From the NCBI RefSeq assembly GCF_036250065.1, contig NZ_CP109199.1, forward strand, positions 7,190,001 to 7,254,000: a stretch of DNA of 64,000 nt. Direction: 5' to 3'. Source of the stretch: Micromonospora sp. NBC_01699. Lineage in GTDB: Bacteria > Actinomycetota > Actinomycetes > Mycobacteriales > Micromonosporaceae. Within the stretch, counting starts at the first letter, position 1, and every line of letters starts with the position of its first letter. Below are positions 18,076-26,599 of this stretch, one piece after another. The notes beneath the pieces were generated by a model. It saw nothing but the letters and a program-made list of their open reading frames with translations, had not been told where the DNA came from and did no database searches. Position numbers and translations under genes: made by a program.

Positions 18076-18525
18076 GTGGCGATTCCCGAGGAGGACCTTC
18101 CGCCGGCCTGGCTGCGGGACTACGGCGACATCGAAGCCGACATCAGCAAGATGGAGGAGTTCGCGGCCAACCTCGACGCCGAGGTCCGGCAGAACTACGC
18201 CCCGCACCTGGACTACCTCCGCGAGGACGTGACCGCGGAGATACCGAAGCCGGCGGCCGAGTTTCCCGAACTGGTCTCGTTCCTCCAGACACACCAGGCA
18301 ATCCAGCAGGACAGCACCAACGTCGTCTTCCACTACCGGGACGCGACCGGTGGCTTTGCGCAGGCAGCCAAGGAGGTCAGCGAGAACTACGGCAGGTCCG
18401 ACGCGTTCGCCCTGGCCCGGGTGAAGGAGGTCGAATCCGCCCTGGACAAGACCTCGGCCGCGCGCCTGCCCGAAGCGGGCACCACCACCCCGCCCCCGGC
18501 CACGGACAACCCGGGAGTGTCCTGA
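18076..18525 (+). CDS. Type VII secretion-associated small helical protein
   Basis: 149 aa, soluble, largely helical and acidic (DIEADISKMEEFAANLDAEVRQNYAPHLDYL, then a second helical stretch around residues 90-125) with a Thr/Pro tail. No WxG motif is seen, but size and position match the ESX-type partner that precedes a PPE-like protein and a mycosin. Annotation as a WXG100-like or ESX-associated protein is inference from context. The GTG start has GGGGAGGGG about 8 nt upstream. Its stop overlaps the next start by one base (TGATG). Confidence 0.65.
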   Translation: MAIPEEDLPPAWLRDYGDIEADISKMEEFAANLDAEVRQNYAPHLDYLREDVTAEIPKPAAEFPELVSFLQTHQAIQQDSTNVVFHYRDATGGFAQAAKEVSENYGRSDAFALARVKEVESALDKTSAARLPEAGTTTPPPATDNPGVS

Positions 18526-19922
18526 TGCTCATCGCCGACGGGGGTGGCGGCTACTCCGGCACCACCAACTGGTACGACTACGACGTCAAGCAGATGTGGG
18601 CGACGCTGGAGAACCAGCAGACCGACGGTCACTGGCAGCACGTCACCGGCTGGCAACGTACGCACGAGCTGGCCGGGACGCACATGTCCCGCCTCCGGAC
18701 GTACCGCGAGGGCCTGATCCAGGCCTGGCCACCGGAGAAGAGCGCCGCGTCACGGGCGTACGTCGAACGGCTGGACTTCCTGATCGAGAGCGTCGAGCAG
18801 TCGTACGAGGCGGCCATCGCCAACCGCTCCGCCCTGTCCGGCGCCACCAGCGCGATCAGCGACGCACGCCGCGAGCTCAAGACCGTCCACGACGAGTACG
18901 AGCGCAAACTCGCCGCAAAGCTGGAGTACGAGCGCACGGTCACCCCGCCGACGGCCACTCCCTCGCCGAGTCCCAGTCCGACCCCGTCCCCGTCGCCCGG
19001 ACCCGCCCCCACCCCGCCGGTGACCCAGGCCGAGCTCGATCGGCTGAACAACAGAGCCCGCATCATCATGTACGGCCTCAGCAGCGAACTAGTCCAAGCC
19101 CAAGCCCAACTAAAACAGCCCCCGCCGTATCAAGGCAGACCCGGATTCGAGGTCGATCGCAACACTGACGTCTACGGAGGTGGGGCGCCTCCGATAATCC
19201 CGCCCGTGGTACCGGCGCCGACGGGCGGGCCGAGTTCAGCGATGCCGAATGGTGGTTCTCCAATCCATCACCCGGTGCCGGCGCCTTCCGCGCCATCCGT
19301 CGGGCCCGTTCTCGGGGGCAATGGTCCGACGCTCGGCGGCGTTGCGCCGCCCATTCCTACCACTCCAATGGCCCCGGTGTCGCCACCCGTCATCACACCT
19401 ACTCCGCCGTCCTCTCCCGGTATCGGGCCGGGTTTTCCAGCCCCGTTGCCACCGGCCCCAGGCGGCTTCGGCACGACCTACCCGGGGCCACTCGGCACTA
19501 GTCCTGTCACGGGTGGGCTCACCAAGCCGGGCGTTGGCGGAGTCCCAAGCGCTCCCCGCGCAATGCCTCCCGGCGGGATGATCGGTGGCACGCCTGGGAT
19601 GGGACAGCCCGGAGCAGGCATATCACCAGCCCGCCAGATCAATCCCGTTGGCGGAATGATCGGCGGCGGCGCAGGTAGCACAGCCCCGATGGGCGGTGCG
19701 GGCGGGCGCTCCGGCGGCACCATGTCGATCGGCGCCAATGGCGGCCAGCGATCAATCGCCCCGCCCGGCAGTCGCCCCAACAGGCGTGGCGAGGACGAAG
19801 CCGGCCAGCAATGGGATCCGGACAACCCATGGGAAACCGACGAAGGGGTCGCACCCGTCATGCGCGCTCCTCGGGAGGTCGGCCGGATCGACCCCGGACC
19901 AGCCATCGGATTCGATCGGTGA
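18525..19922 (+). CDS. PPE/WXG-like protein with Pro/Gly-rich C-terminal region
   Basis: 465 aa. Residues 1-145 are helical, with WATLENQQTDGHWQHVTGWQRTHEL near the N-terminus (a GxWxxVxGW pattern reminiscent of ESX substrates). A Pro/Ser repeat linker (about 146-165) and a short helix follow. From about residue 200 to the end it is Pro/Gly/Ala low complexity (PPIIPPVVPAP, GGMIGGTPGMGQPG and similar). This is the arrangement of type VII substrates with disordered tails. No catalytic motif is visible. From about 19080 onward codon use shifts to A/T-ending codons (CAA, CTA), unlike the first half. The stop overlaps the mycosin start (GTGA). Confidence 0.68.
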   Translation: MLIADGGGGYSGTTNWYDYDVKQMWATLENQQTDGHWQHVTGWQRTHELAGTHMSRLRTYREGLIQAWPPEKSAASRAYVERLDFLIESVEQSYEAAIANRSALSGATSAISDARRELKTVHDEYERKLAAKLEYERTVTPPTATPSPSPSPTPSPSPGPAPTPPVTQAELDRLNNRARIIMYGLSSELVQAQAQLKQPPPYQGRPGFEVDRNTDVYGGGAPPIIPPVVPAPTGGPSSAMPNGGSPIHHPVPAPSAPSVGPVLGGNGPTLGGVAPPIPTTPMAPVSPPVITPTPPSSPGIGPGFPAPLPPAPGGFGTTYPGPLGTSPVTGGLTKPGVGGVPSAPRAMPPGGMIGGTPGMGQPGAGISPARQINPVGGMIGGGAGSTAPMGGAGGRSGGTMSIGANGGQRSIAPPGSRPNRRGEDEAGQQWDPDNPWETDEGVAPVMRAPREVGRIDPGPAIGFDR

Positions 19923-21079
19923 TCTTGCGGACCGCTTTTGCGGCCTTGGCGGCGCTCTGCGCCACGGCGATCGCGGCCCTACCCGCAGGGTCAGCATCTG
20001 CCGACCGTATCCGTGACGACCAGTGGCACCTGCGGTACCTGAGGGTGGCCGAGGCCCACAAGCTGACACAGGGTGCTGGCGTAACGGTCGCCGTGATCGA
20101 CACCGGCGTTGACCCGCATCCAGACCTACGAAACAACCTGCTATCGGGCACGGAAACTCGCCCAGGGGGCAGCGGTGACGGTCGCGAGGACATTGACAGT
20201 CACGGTACCAAGATGGCGGGATTGATTGCTGCGCACGGGAAAGCGGGAAACAATGGCGCCCTGGGAATTGCACCGGAAGCGAAGATTCTGCCGATTCGCT
20301 ATGCCGCCCGTTCAGGGGATTCTACCGACGACAGTGTCGCCAAGGGAATCGAATGGGCAATAGCCCAAAAAGTACAAGTAATAAGCATCTCGATTGGCGG
20401 CGGCACCTCTCCACGCGAATCCGCCGCCGTGAAGTCCGCAATTGCAGCTAATATTGTGATCGTTGCCGCCGCAGGCAACATCCCTCAAAGCTATGGTATA
20501 GGCTTTCCCGCCGCCTACGAGGGCGTAGTCGCAGTCGGAGCAAGCGATCGAAACGGAACCCGGGCCAAGGTCTCCGTGACAGGCGACAAGCTAGCGATCC
20601 TTGCGCCAGGCGTTGACATCTACGGCACCAGCTTTGACGGCAAGTACAGCAGAGGTACCGGGACCTCGGACTCGACTGCGATTGTGGCGGGGGCGGCGGC
20701 GCTTATTCGGAGCAGGTATCCGGATCTCTCGGCCGAGGAGGTCGTACATCGGTTGACGGCGACGGCCGTGGACAAGGGGCCGCCCGGACACGACGACGAG
20801 TACGGCGACGGCGTACTCGATCTGATGGCGGCGCTGACCGCTGACGTACCCCCGCTGGCGGCTGGTACGTCAGCGAGTGCGCCCGCCTCAATCAGCCCGA
20901 GTGCGGGTGCGAGCGCGACCGGAGGCCCGTCCGTTGCGACCCCGAGGGGCATGGGTACCGGCACCCTGCTGACCGTCTTCGCCGTCTTCCTGCTGCTCGC
21001 CATCGTTGTCGCGCTGCTGGTCGTACGGTCGCACCGGCGTGCTGCCGGACGGGGCGCACCGCCCGGCGACCCAGCCTGA
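19919..21079 (+). CDS. Type VII secretion-associated serine protease (mycosin-like subtilase)
   Basis: 386 aa S8 peptidase. A signal peptide (residues 1 to about 24) is followed by the catalytic domain: Asp in VAVIDTGVDPHPDL (about residue 62), His in DSHGTKMAGLIAAHG (about 99) and Ser in GTSDSTAIVAGAA (about 252). The Pro usually found after the Ser is Ala here. The C-terminus has a Ser/Ala linker, one membrane helix (about 345-367) and a basic tail, as in mycosins anchored outside the membrane. The GTG start overlaps the previous stop by 4 nt. About 20180-20560 is markedly lower in GC than neighbouring genes, suggesting transfer. No EccB/C/D/E genes are present in the window. Confidence 0.88.
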   Translation: MILRTAFAALAALCATAIAALPAGSASADRIRDDQWHLRYLRVAEAHKLTQGAGVTVAVIDTGVDPHPDLRNNLLSGTETRPGGSGDGREDIDSHGTKMAGLIAAHGKAGNNGALGIAPEAKILPIRYAARSGDSTDDSVAKGIEWAIAQKVQVISISIGGGTSPRESAAVKSAIAANIVIVAAAGNIPQSYGIGFPAAYEGVVAVGASDRNGTRAKVSVTGDKLAILAPGVDIYGTSFDGKYSRGTGTSDSTAIVAGAAALIRSRYPDLSAEEVVHRLTATAVDKGPPGHDDEYGDGVLDLMAALTADVPPLAAGTSASAPASISPSAGASATGGPSVATPRGMGTGTLLTVFAVFLLLAIVVALLVVRSHRRAAGRGAPPGDPA

Positions 21080-21116
21080 TCCGGCGGCGGAGTCGGGCAC
21101 GGTAGCGTACGGATTC

Positions 21117-21737
21117 ATGCGTCCGACGAACCAGCTTCGCTTCGTGCTCGCCTCGGCCAGTCCGGCCCGGCGCAAGAGCCTACAGGCCGCCGGCATCGAG
21201 CCGGAGGTACTGGTCAGCGGCGTTGACGAGTCGAAGGCGAACGCCGAGCTGGCGGAGACGCTCTGCCTCGACCTGGCCCGGCTCAAGGCGGAGGCGATCA
21301 CCGACCGGGTCCGGTCGACCAGCGAGCCGACGACGCTCGTGCTCGGTTGCGATTCCGTACTGGCCTTCGACGGGGAGATCCTGGGTAAGCCGGTAGACGC
21401 CGACGACGCCACCCGGCGGTGGAAGCAGATGCGCGGGCGGTCGGGGGTGCTGCACAGCGGTCACTGCCTGATCGACGTGACCGGTGGTCGCCGGGCCGAG
21501 GCGGTCGCCTCCACGACGGTGCACTTCGCTCCCGTCACCGACGACGAGATCGCCGCGTACGTGGCGACCGGTGAACCGTTGCAGGTGGCGGGCGCGTTCA
21601 CCATCGACGGGCTGGGTGGCCCGTTCGTCGAGCGGGTGGAGGGCGACCCGGGCACCGTGGTCGGGCTCTCCCTGCCACTGCTGCGCAATCTGCTGGGCGA
21701 GCTTGACGTACGGATCACCGACCTGTGGCAGCGGTAA
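21117..21737 (+). CDS. maf: Maf family nucleoside triphosphate pyrophosphatase
   Basis: 206 aa. Maf motifs are present: ASASPARRKSLQAAG (about residues 11-25), CDSVLAFDGEILGKP (about 80) and YVATGEPLQVAGAFTIDGLGGPFVE (about 150). The family hydrolyses non-canonical or selected NTPs and influences septum formation. The ATG is preceded by TAGCGT (21103-21108) with an 8-nt spacer, indicating leaderless transcription independent of the mycosin gene. In mycobacteria maf follows accE directly; here a type VII-like triad intervenes. Confidence 0.93.
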   Translation: MRPTNQLRFVLASASPARRKSLQAAGIEPEVLVSGVDESKANAELAETLCLDLARLKAEAITDRVRSTSEPTTLVLGCDSVLAFDGEILGKPVDADDATRRWKQMRGRSGVLHSGHCLIDVTGGRRAEAVASTTVHFAPVTDDEIAAYVATGEPLQVAGAFTIDGLGGPFVERVEGDPGTVVGLSLPLLRNLLGELDVRITDLWQR

Positions 21738-21796
21738 CGGCACCGGGCCGAGCGCGGTTCTACCGTCCCGGGTCGGTACTGGTCTAGCGTCTGGGC

Positions 21797-22450
21797 ATGA
21801 CCACGAAGTCGCTGCCGCTGACCGAGGAACTGCACTCGTACCTGATCGCGCACGGCAGCCCGCCGGACGACATCGCCCGCGAGTTGATCGACGAGACGGT
21901 CGACGCGCTGCCGAACGATGCCCAGATGCAGGTCGCCCCGGAACAGGCGGCGCTGCTCACCTTCCTCACCCGGTTGGTGAACGCGCGGCAGGCGGTGGAG
22001 GTCGGCACCTTCACCGGGATGTCCGCCCTGGCGATCGCTCGCGGTCTGCCCGCCGACGGCAAGCTGACCTGCTTCGACATCTCCGCGGAGTACACCTCGG
22101 TGGCCCGTCGGTACTGGTCGCGGGCGGGGGTGGACGACCGGATCGAGTTGCGGATCGGGCCGGCGGCCGAGGGGCTGCGGTCGCTGCCGACCGAGCCGCA
22201 CCTGGATCTCGCCTTCATCGACGCGGACAAGACGAGCTACCCGATCTACTGGGACGAGTTGGTGCCCCGGATGCGTCCGGGTGGACTGATCGCGGTGGAC
22301 AACGTGCTGCGCGGTGGTCGGGTCCTCGCTCCGCAGGACGCGGCCGACCGGGCCATCGTGGCGTTCAACGCCGACGTCCGGGCCGATGTCCGGGTCGACG
22401 TGGTGATGCTGCCGATCGCCGACGGTCTCACCCTGGCCCGCCGCCGCTGA
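21797..22450 (+). CDS. Class I SAM-dependent O-methyltransferase (CCoAOMT-like)
   Basis: 217 aa. The SAM motif VEVGTFTGMSALAIARGL is at about residues 63-80. The metal-binding segment LAFIDADKTSYPIYWDELVPRMRPGG (about 139-164) and AVDNVLRGG follow, as in cation-dependent catechol/caffeoyl-CoA-type O-methyltransferases. The acceptor is unknown. The TAGCGT -10 (21785-21790) ends 6 nt before the ATG: leaderless, single-gene unit. The downstream gene is convergent with a 58-nt gap. Confidence 0.9.
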   Translation: MTTKSLPLTEELHSYLIAHGSPPDDIARELIDETVDALPNDAQMQVAPEQAALLTFLTRLVNARQAVEVGTFTGMSALAIARGLPADGKLTCFDISAEYTSVARRYWSRAGVDDRIELRIGPAAEGLRSLPTEPHLDLAFIDADKTSYPIYWDELVPRMRPGGLIAVDNVLRGGRVLAPQDAADRAIVAFNADVRADVRVDVVMLPIADGLTLARRR

Positions 22451-22508
22451 CCTGACCCGCTCGCGCGTCGACTGAGCCCACCGAGCCGCCGATGACAGCT
22501 ACAACAGC

Positions 22509-23738
22509 TCAGGTGGCGGCTTCGACGGCCGGTGCCGCGGGGCCGTCGATCCTGGCGTCCAGGGGCGGGGCGGCGGCCGGCGGTAGCCGGAGCGCGCGGG
22601 CCAGCCGTACGGCGAGCAGCGCGGCGATCACGATGAACAGCGGCAGCAGCAGGAAGGCCAGGTGTGGGCCGACCGAGTCGGCGACCCGGCCGAGTACGAC
22701 CGGGGCGATGCCGAACCCGATCGCCACGGAGTAGGACGAGTAGGCCGCCGCCCGGTCCGGCTGTCCCGGTGCGGCGGCCAGCGCCATCGAGATGCCCAAC
22801 GGATAGTGCATGGCGTTGCCCAGCCCGACCACTACCAGGCCGGCGACGGCCAGCCAGCCGACCGGCGCGGCCCAGAAGATGCCGAACCCGACGAACGAGA
22901 CGGCGAGCGCGGCGAACAGGAACGGCACCGGGGCGACCCGGAGCGCGATCCGGCCGCCGGCGAGCCGGCCCAGGAACATGCCGGCGACGATCGCGGCGAG
23001 GGCCGCCGAGGCGGCTCCGGCCGACATGCCGGCGTTGCCACGCAGCACGTCGGCGGCCCAGAGGGAGAGGCAGACCTCGATCGAGCCGGTGACGCCGAGC
23101 AACAGCCAGGCGATCCAGTACGTGCGCGGCAGCCGCCCCGGTCGGGTGCCGGCAGCCGCGGTAGCGGGGGTGCCGTGCGGTAGGCGTACCCGGAAGACGA
23201 ACGCGGACGCGGCGACCAGCGCGATCAGCCCGACCTCGACGGCGATCGCCGGCCGCCAGCCGAGGCCGGCGCCGACGGTGAGACCGATGACGATCGGGGC
23301 GAGGATCCCCATGCCGGCGCAGGCGGCGTTCGCCTCGCTGATCGCGGCCGGCGAGTTGGGGCCGTGGTGGTCGGCGAGGGTGGTGTTGACGCCGCTGACC
23401 AGCATGAACCCGAAGGTGGCGGCGATGGTCGCGGCGGTGAGGGTGGCCGGCAGGGTGTGGAACAGGCAGAGTGTGACGACCGCGACGACGACGCCGGCGA
23501 GCCCGAGCCAGTTTGTCCGGCCGCGCCCGATCTTCGTTGACAGCGAGGGGAAGAGGAAGCCGCCGAGCAGGGCTCCGACGGCGAGCGCGGTGCTGTGCAG
23601 GCCGGCGACGGCCGCGCTGGTGCCCTGTTCGTCGCGGAGCAGCGGCACCACCGGCCCGAAGCCGTAGAGGAAGAAGCCCCAGACGCCGAGTTGGGCATAG
23701 GTCAACCAGGTGATCCGGTCATGGAGGAGGCGGGGCAC
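22509..23738 (-). CDS. MFS transporter
   Basis: 409 aa with about 12 predicted membrane helices. A loop 2-3 type motif FLFPSLSTKIGRGRTNWLG lies near residues 60-80, and a long central loop (about 195-210) separates two six-helix halves. It resembles small actinobacterial MFS carriers of the FucP/YfkF-like sort. The substrate is not predictable. The GTG start has both a TAGCGT -10 box 7 nt upstream and an embedded AAGGAG. Confidence 0.9.
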   Translation of the reverse strand: MPRLLHDRITWLTYAQLGVWGFFLYGFGPVVPLLRDEQGTSAAVAGLHSTALAVGALLGGFLFPSLSTKIGRGRTNWLGLAGVVVAVVTLCLFHTLPATLTAATIAATFGFMLVSGVNTTLADHHGPNSPAAISEANAACAGMGILAPIVIGLTVGAGLGWRPAIAVEVGLIALVAASAFVFRVRLPHGTPATAAAGTRPGRLPRTYWIAWLLLGVTGSIEVCLSLWAADVLRGNAGMSAGAASAALAAIVAGMFLGRLAGGRIALRVAPVPFLFAALAVSFVGFGIFWAAPVGWLAVAGLVVVGLGNAMHYPLGISMALAAAPGQPDRAAAYSSYSVAIGFGIAPVVLGRVADSVGPHLAFLLLPLFIVIAALLAVRLARALRLPPAAAPPLDARIDGPAAPAVEAAT

Positions 23739-23803
23739 GCTCCTTACGCTACAAGCGATCGGAACGTGCCCCGTTGACCAGGTGAAACACCTTCAAGAAC
23801 CGC

Positions 23804-24559
23804 TTACCGTACGCTGCGGGCGAACTCGCGGGCCGCCCAGGCGACGGCGACGGCGGTGAGTACGGCCACGATGCCGAGGCCCTGCCAGACCCTGTCGTTG
23901 CCGAGGTCACCGGCGAACAGCGCCCTGGTCCCCTCCACCGCCCAGGAGAACGGGTTCCAGTCGGCGACGGCCTGGAGCCAGCCGGGTGCGAAGGTGAGCG
24001 GCAGCAGGATGCCGGAGAGCAGCAGCAGCGGCTGGGCGATGGTGTTCATCAGTGGGGCGAGCGCGTCCTCGCTCTTGACCATCAGCGCGATCCCGTACGA
24101 GACGGCCGAGGTCATCAGCGCGATCAGGGCGAGCATCAGGTACGCCAGCAGCAGGTCGCCGATGAAGACGGTGAGTCCGAACAGCAGTGCCAGCAGGGTG
24201 ATGATGATCGCCTGGACGATCAGCGACACGACGTCACGCAGCGAGCGGCCGAGCAGCAGGGCGAGCCGGCTGATCGGGGTGACCCGCGATCGTTCGATCA
24301 CTCCGGCGCGCAGTTCGGCGATCAGGCCGAAGCCCTGGAACAGGCCGCCGAAGATGGCCAGCAGCACCAGCAGACCGGGTACGAAGATGCGGTACGCGTC
24401 GGCCTGGGTCGGCGCGTTGAGTGCGGGCTTGAGCAGGGGTGCGAAGAGCAGCAGGTACATCACCGGCTGGAAGACGCCGACGAAGACCCAGATGGGTTGA
24501 CGGAGGAGGAGCAGCATCTGCCGCTCGAAGATCAGCCAGGTGTCCCGGGCGAATTTCAT
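23804..24559 (-). CDS. ABC-2 type exporter permease (DrrB-like)
   Basis: 251 aa with six membrane segments and the ABC-2 signature region FGLIAELRAGVIERSRVTPISRLALLLGRSLRD (about residues 82-115). It forms the membrane part of an export pump with the ATPase encoded 26 nt upstream. DrrAB-type pumps export hydrophobic drugs or lipids; the cargo here is unknown. The ATG at 24559 (MKFARDTWLIF) was chosen because upstream sequence in this frame is a shadow of the ATPase gene. Confidence 0.92.
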   Translation of the reverse strand: MKFARDTWLIFERQMLLLLRQPIWVFVGVFQPVMYLLLFAPLLKPALNAPTQADAYRIFVPGLLVLLAIFGGLFQGFGLIAELRAGVIERSRVTPISRLALLLGRSLRDVVSLIVQAIIITLLALLFGLTVFIGDLLLAYLMLALIALMTSAVSYGIALMVKSEDALAPLMNTIAQPLLLLSGILLPLTFAPGWLQAVADWNPFSWAVEGTRALFAGDLGNDRVWQGLGIVAVLTAVAVAWAAREFARSVR

Positions 24560-24585
24560 GACGGTCTCCGGTCGCGGGGGTGGGC

Positions 24586-25545
24586 TCAGGACTCGCGCAG
24601 CGAGCGGCCGGTCTTGGTGAGGAAGACGTCGTCGAGGCTGGGCCGGTGCAGTTCGATCGCGCGCAGCGGGATGCCGCTGCTGTCGAGTGCGCGCAGGATC
24701 TGCGGGATGGCGGTGGCGCCGTCGTCGACGTAGAGGCGCAGCCCGCCCTCGTCGAGGGTTTCCAGCTTGAGCACGAAGGGCTGGGTGTCGAGGGCCTCGG
24801 CGGCCTTCGGGGTGGCGGCCGGGTCGAGGCCGACCTGCACCATCTCGCCGGAGATCTCCCGCTTGAGTTCGGCCGGTGTGCCCTCGGCGACGATCTCGCC
24901 GTGGTCCATGATCGCGATCCGGTCGCAGAGCGCGTCGGCCTCGTCGAGGTAGTGGGTGGTGATGAAGACGGTCATGCCGTCGGCGCGCAGCCGCCGGATC
25001 TCGTCCCACATATGGGCCCGGCTCTGCGGGTCGAGACCGGTGGTCGGCTCGTCCAGGAAGACGATCTTCGGCTCGTGGATGATGCCGAGCGCGATGTCGA
25101 CCCGGCGGCGCTGACCGCCGGAGTAGGTCTTGCACTTGCGGTCGGCGTACTCGGTGAGCTCGAAGGCGGCCAGGGCGTTCACCGCGCGCCGCCGGGCTTC
25201 GACCCTGCCGATGCCGTACATCCGGGCCTGGAGCACGAGTTCCTCACGGGCGGTGGACTCGTCCCAGGTGCTCCCTCCCTGGGCGACGTAGCCGATCCGA
25301 CGGCGCACCTCGCCGGGGTCGGCGCGCAGGTCGGCGCCGGCGATCAATGCTTCTCCACCGTCCGGCTCGATCAGGGTGGCCAGCATGCGCAGGGTGGTTG
25401 TCTTGCCGGCACCGTTCGGGCCGAGGAAGCCGTAGATCTCCCCCTCGCGCACCAGGAGGTCGACGCCGCGCACCGCCTCCACCGTCTTGGTCTGTCGACC
25501 CTGGCGGGAGCGGAAGGATTTCCGCAGCCCCTTGGTCTCGATCAT
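24586..25545 (-). CDS. ABC exporter ATP-binding protein (DrrA family)
   Basis: 319 aa. Walker A GPNGAGKTT (about residue 39), Q-loop, ABC signature TYSGGQRRRVDIAL (about 140) and Walker B IVFLDEPTTGLDP are complete. A C-terminal DUF4162-like domain (about 225-319) is typical of DrrA-type daunorubicin-resistance ATPases. The start has AGGAG 6 nt upstream. It is the first gene of a two-gene export operon whose promoter region (25636-25687) holds a dyad; the PadR regulator gene lies just upstream on the same strand and probably represses the pump. Confidence 0.94.
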   Translation of the reverse strand: MIETKGLRKSFRSRQGRQTKTVEAVRGVDLLVREGEIYGFLGPNGAGKTTTLRMLATLIEPDGGEALIAGADLRADPGEVRRRIGYVAQGGSTWDESTAREELVLQARMYGIGRVEARRRAVNALAAFELTEYADRKCKTYSGGQRRRVDIALGIIHEPKIVFLDEPTTGLDPQSRAHMWDEIRRLRADGMTVFITTHYLDEADALCDRIAIMDHGEIVAEGTPAELKREISGEMVQVGLDPAATPKAAEALDTQPFVLKLETLDEGGLRLYVDDGATAIPQILRALDSSGIPLRAIELHRPSLDDVFLTKTGRSLRES

Positions 25546-25635
25546 CTTCAGCTCCTGGTTGGTCGGGCCGGCAGACCGCCGACCACTGTCCCCCGGGGAC
25601 CAACGCCGCAGGCGCGCACCCCAACACTCGACCCG

Positions 25636-25687
25636 AGGCTAACGCGATATAACTCATCTAGTCAAGGTTGATTATTACTCGAATCAA
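25636..25687 (-). promoter_or_regulatory. Promoter and dyad of the ABC exporter operon
   Basis: On the minus strand a TTGACT -35 (25665-25660) and a TAGCCT -10 (25641-25636) are separated by 18 nt, a good vegetative promoter. Just upstream of the -35 are the inverted half-sites TTGATT and AATCAA (25668-25673, 25682-25687), 8 nt apart. The stretch is AT-rich against a 70 % GC background. A PadR operator is the natural guess. Confidence 0.5.
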
Positions 25688-25697
25688 GTCTTGAGTG

Positions 25698-26375
25698 CTA
25701 CTCGTCGCCGAACACCCCACGGTTCGTATCGCCGGATTCCGGACGCTCCGCACCCCGGGGCTCGGCCAATGCCTCCGTCTGCGCCCGCATCGCGCCCCAA
25801 CCCGCCGCCTCCGCCAGCTGATCAGGCAGGTACGACACTCCGGAGTCGATCCGCTCCGCGATCCGTTCGCACCAGCCGCTCTCGGCCTCCGCGCGGGCCA
25901 TCCACAGCTCGAACATCCAGCCCACGTGCACCGGCTTCGACTTGCGTACCCAGTCCGAATCGAGGGAGGCGCGCATGGACTCGTGCGCGGCACGCAGGAG
26001 CTGCGCCCGGTTGCGCAGCGCCGCCGCCGCCTCCTCGCGGGGCAGGGCCGGCAGGAACGAGAAGGCCGCCGCGAACGGGTCGGGCGGGGTCTGCAACCGC
26101 CACCACATGTCCCGCAGCAGCGTCTCGAACTCGTCCTCCCCCTTCTCCGTCACCTCGTACGTGGTCCGGGCCGGACGGGCACCAACCTGTTCGGTCGCCA
26201 CCTCGCGCAGCAGGCCCTCCTCGGTCAGCTTGCGCAGCGCGTGGTAGATCGAACCTGGCTGTACGTTGGCCCAGTCGTCGGCGCTCCAGCTCAGTAGCTC
26301 GCGGCGCACGTCGTAACCGTGCACCGGCTGCATCCAGCGGACCAGACCGAGAATCATCATGCGGGTACTCGACAC
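25698..26375 (-). CDS. PadR family transcriptional regulator
   Basis: 225 aa from GTG 26375 (ATG 26360 is an alternative). The PadR winged-helix domain is at residues 6-80 (MILGLVRWMQPVHGYDVRREL, VQPGSIYHALRKLTEEGLL, TYEVTEKGEDEFETLL). A longer helical C-terminal domain with many Trp/Ala/Glu residues follows, as in Vir-type PadR proteins that bind planar drugs. Its position 150 nt upstream of a DrrAB-type exporter on the same strand is the standard layout for a drug-sensing repressor. An AT-rich stretch with CAAATTTG lies upstream and may be its autoregulatory site. Confidence 0.92.
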   Translation of the reverse strand: MSSTRMMILGLVRWMQPVHGYDVRRELLSWSADDWANVQPGSIYHALRKLTEEGLLREVATEQVGARPARTTYEVTEKGEDEFETLLRDMWWRLQTPPDPFAAAFSFLPALPREEAAAALRNRAQLLRAAHESMRASLDSDWVRKSKPVHVGWMFELWMARAEAESGWCERIAERIDSGVSYLPDQLAEAAGWGAMRAQTEALAEPRGAERPESGDTNRGVFGDE

Positions 26376-26599
26376 AGCACAAGCGTAATAAACAAATTTG
26401 ACTAAAGTGCGGGGCGACGGGCGGGCCAGTGCCACAGGACACAGGCTGGCCCGGTGAAGTTGATCAAATGCGCCGATAAACTCCCCGAGTACCCAACATC
26501 AGCGGTGCATGCGGGAACAACGAAGCAGGGAACAACGAGGAAACGGCCCCCCGGCAGTACAGGAAAGGCCGAAGCGGCCACAGCCAGGAGAGGACGAGC

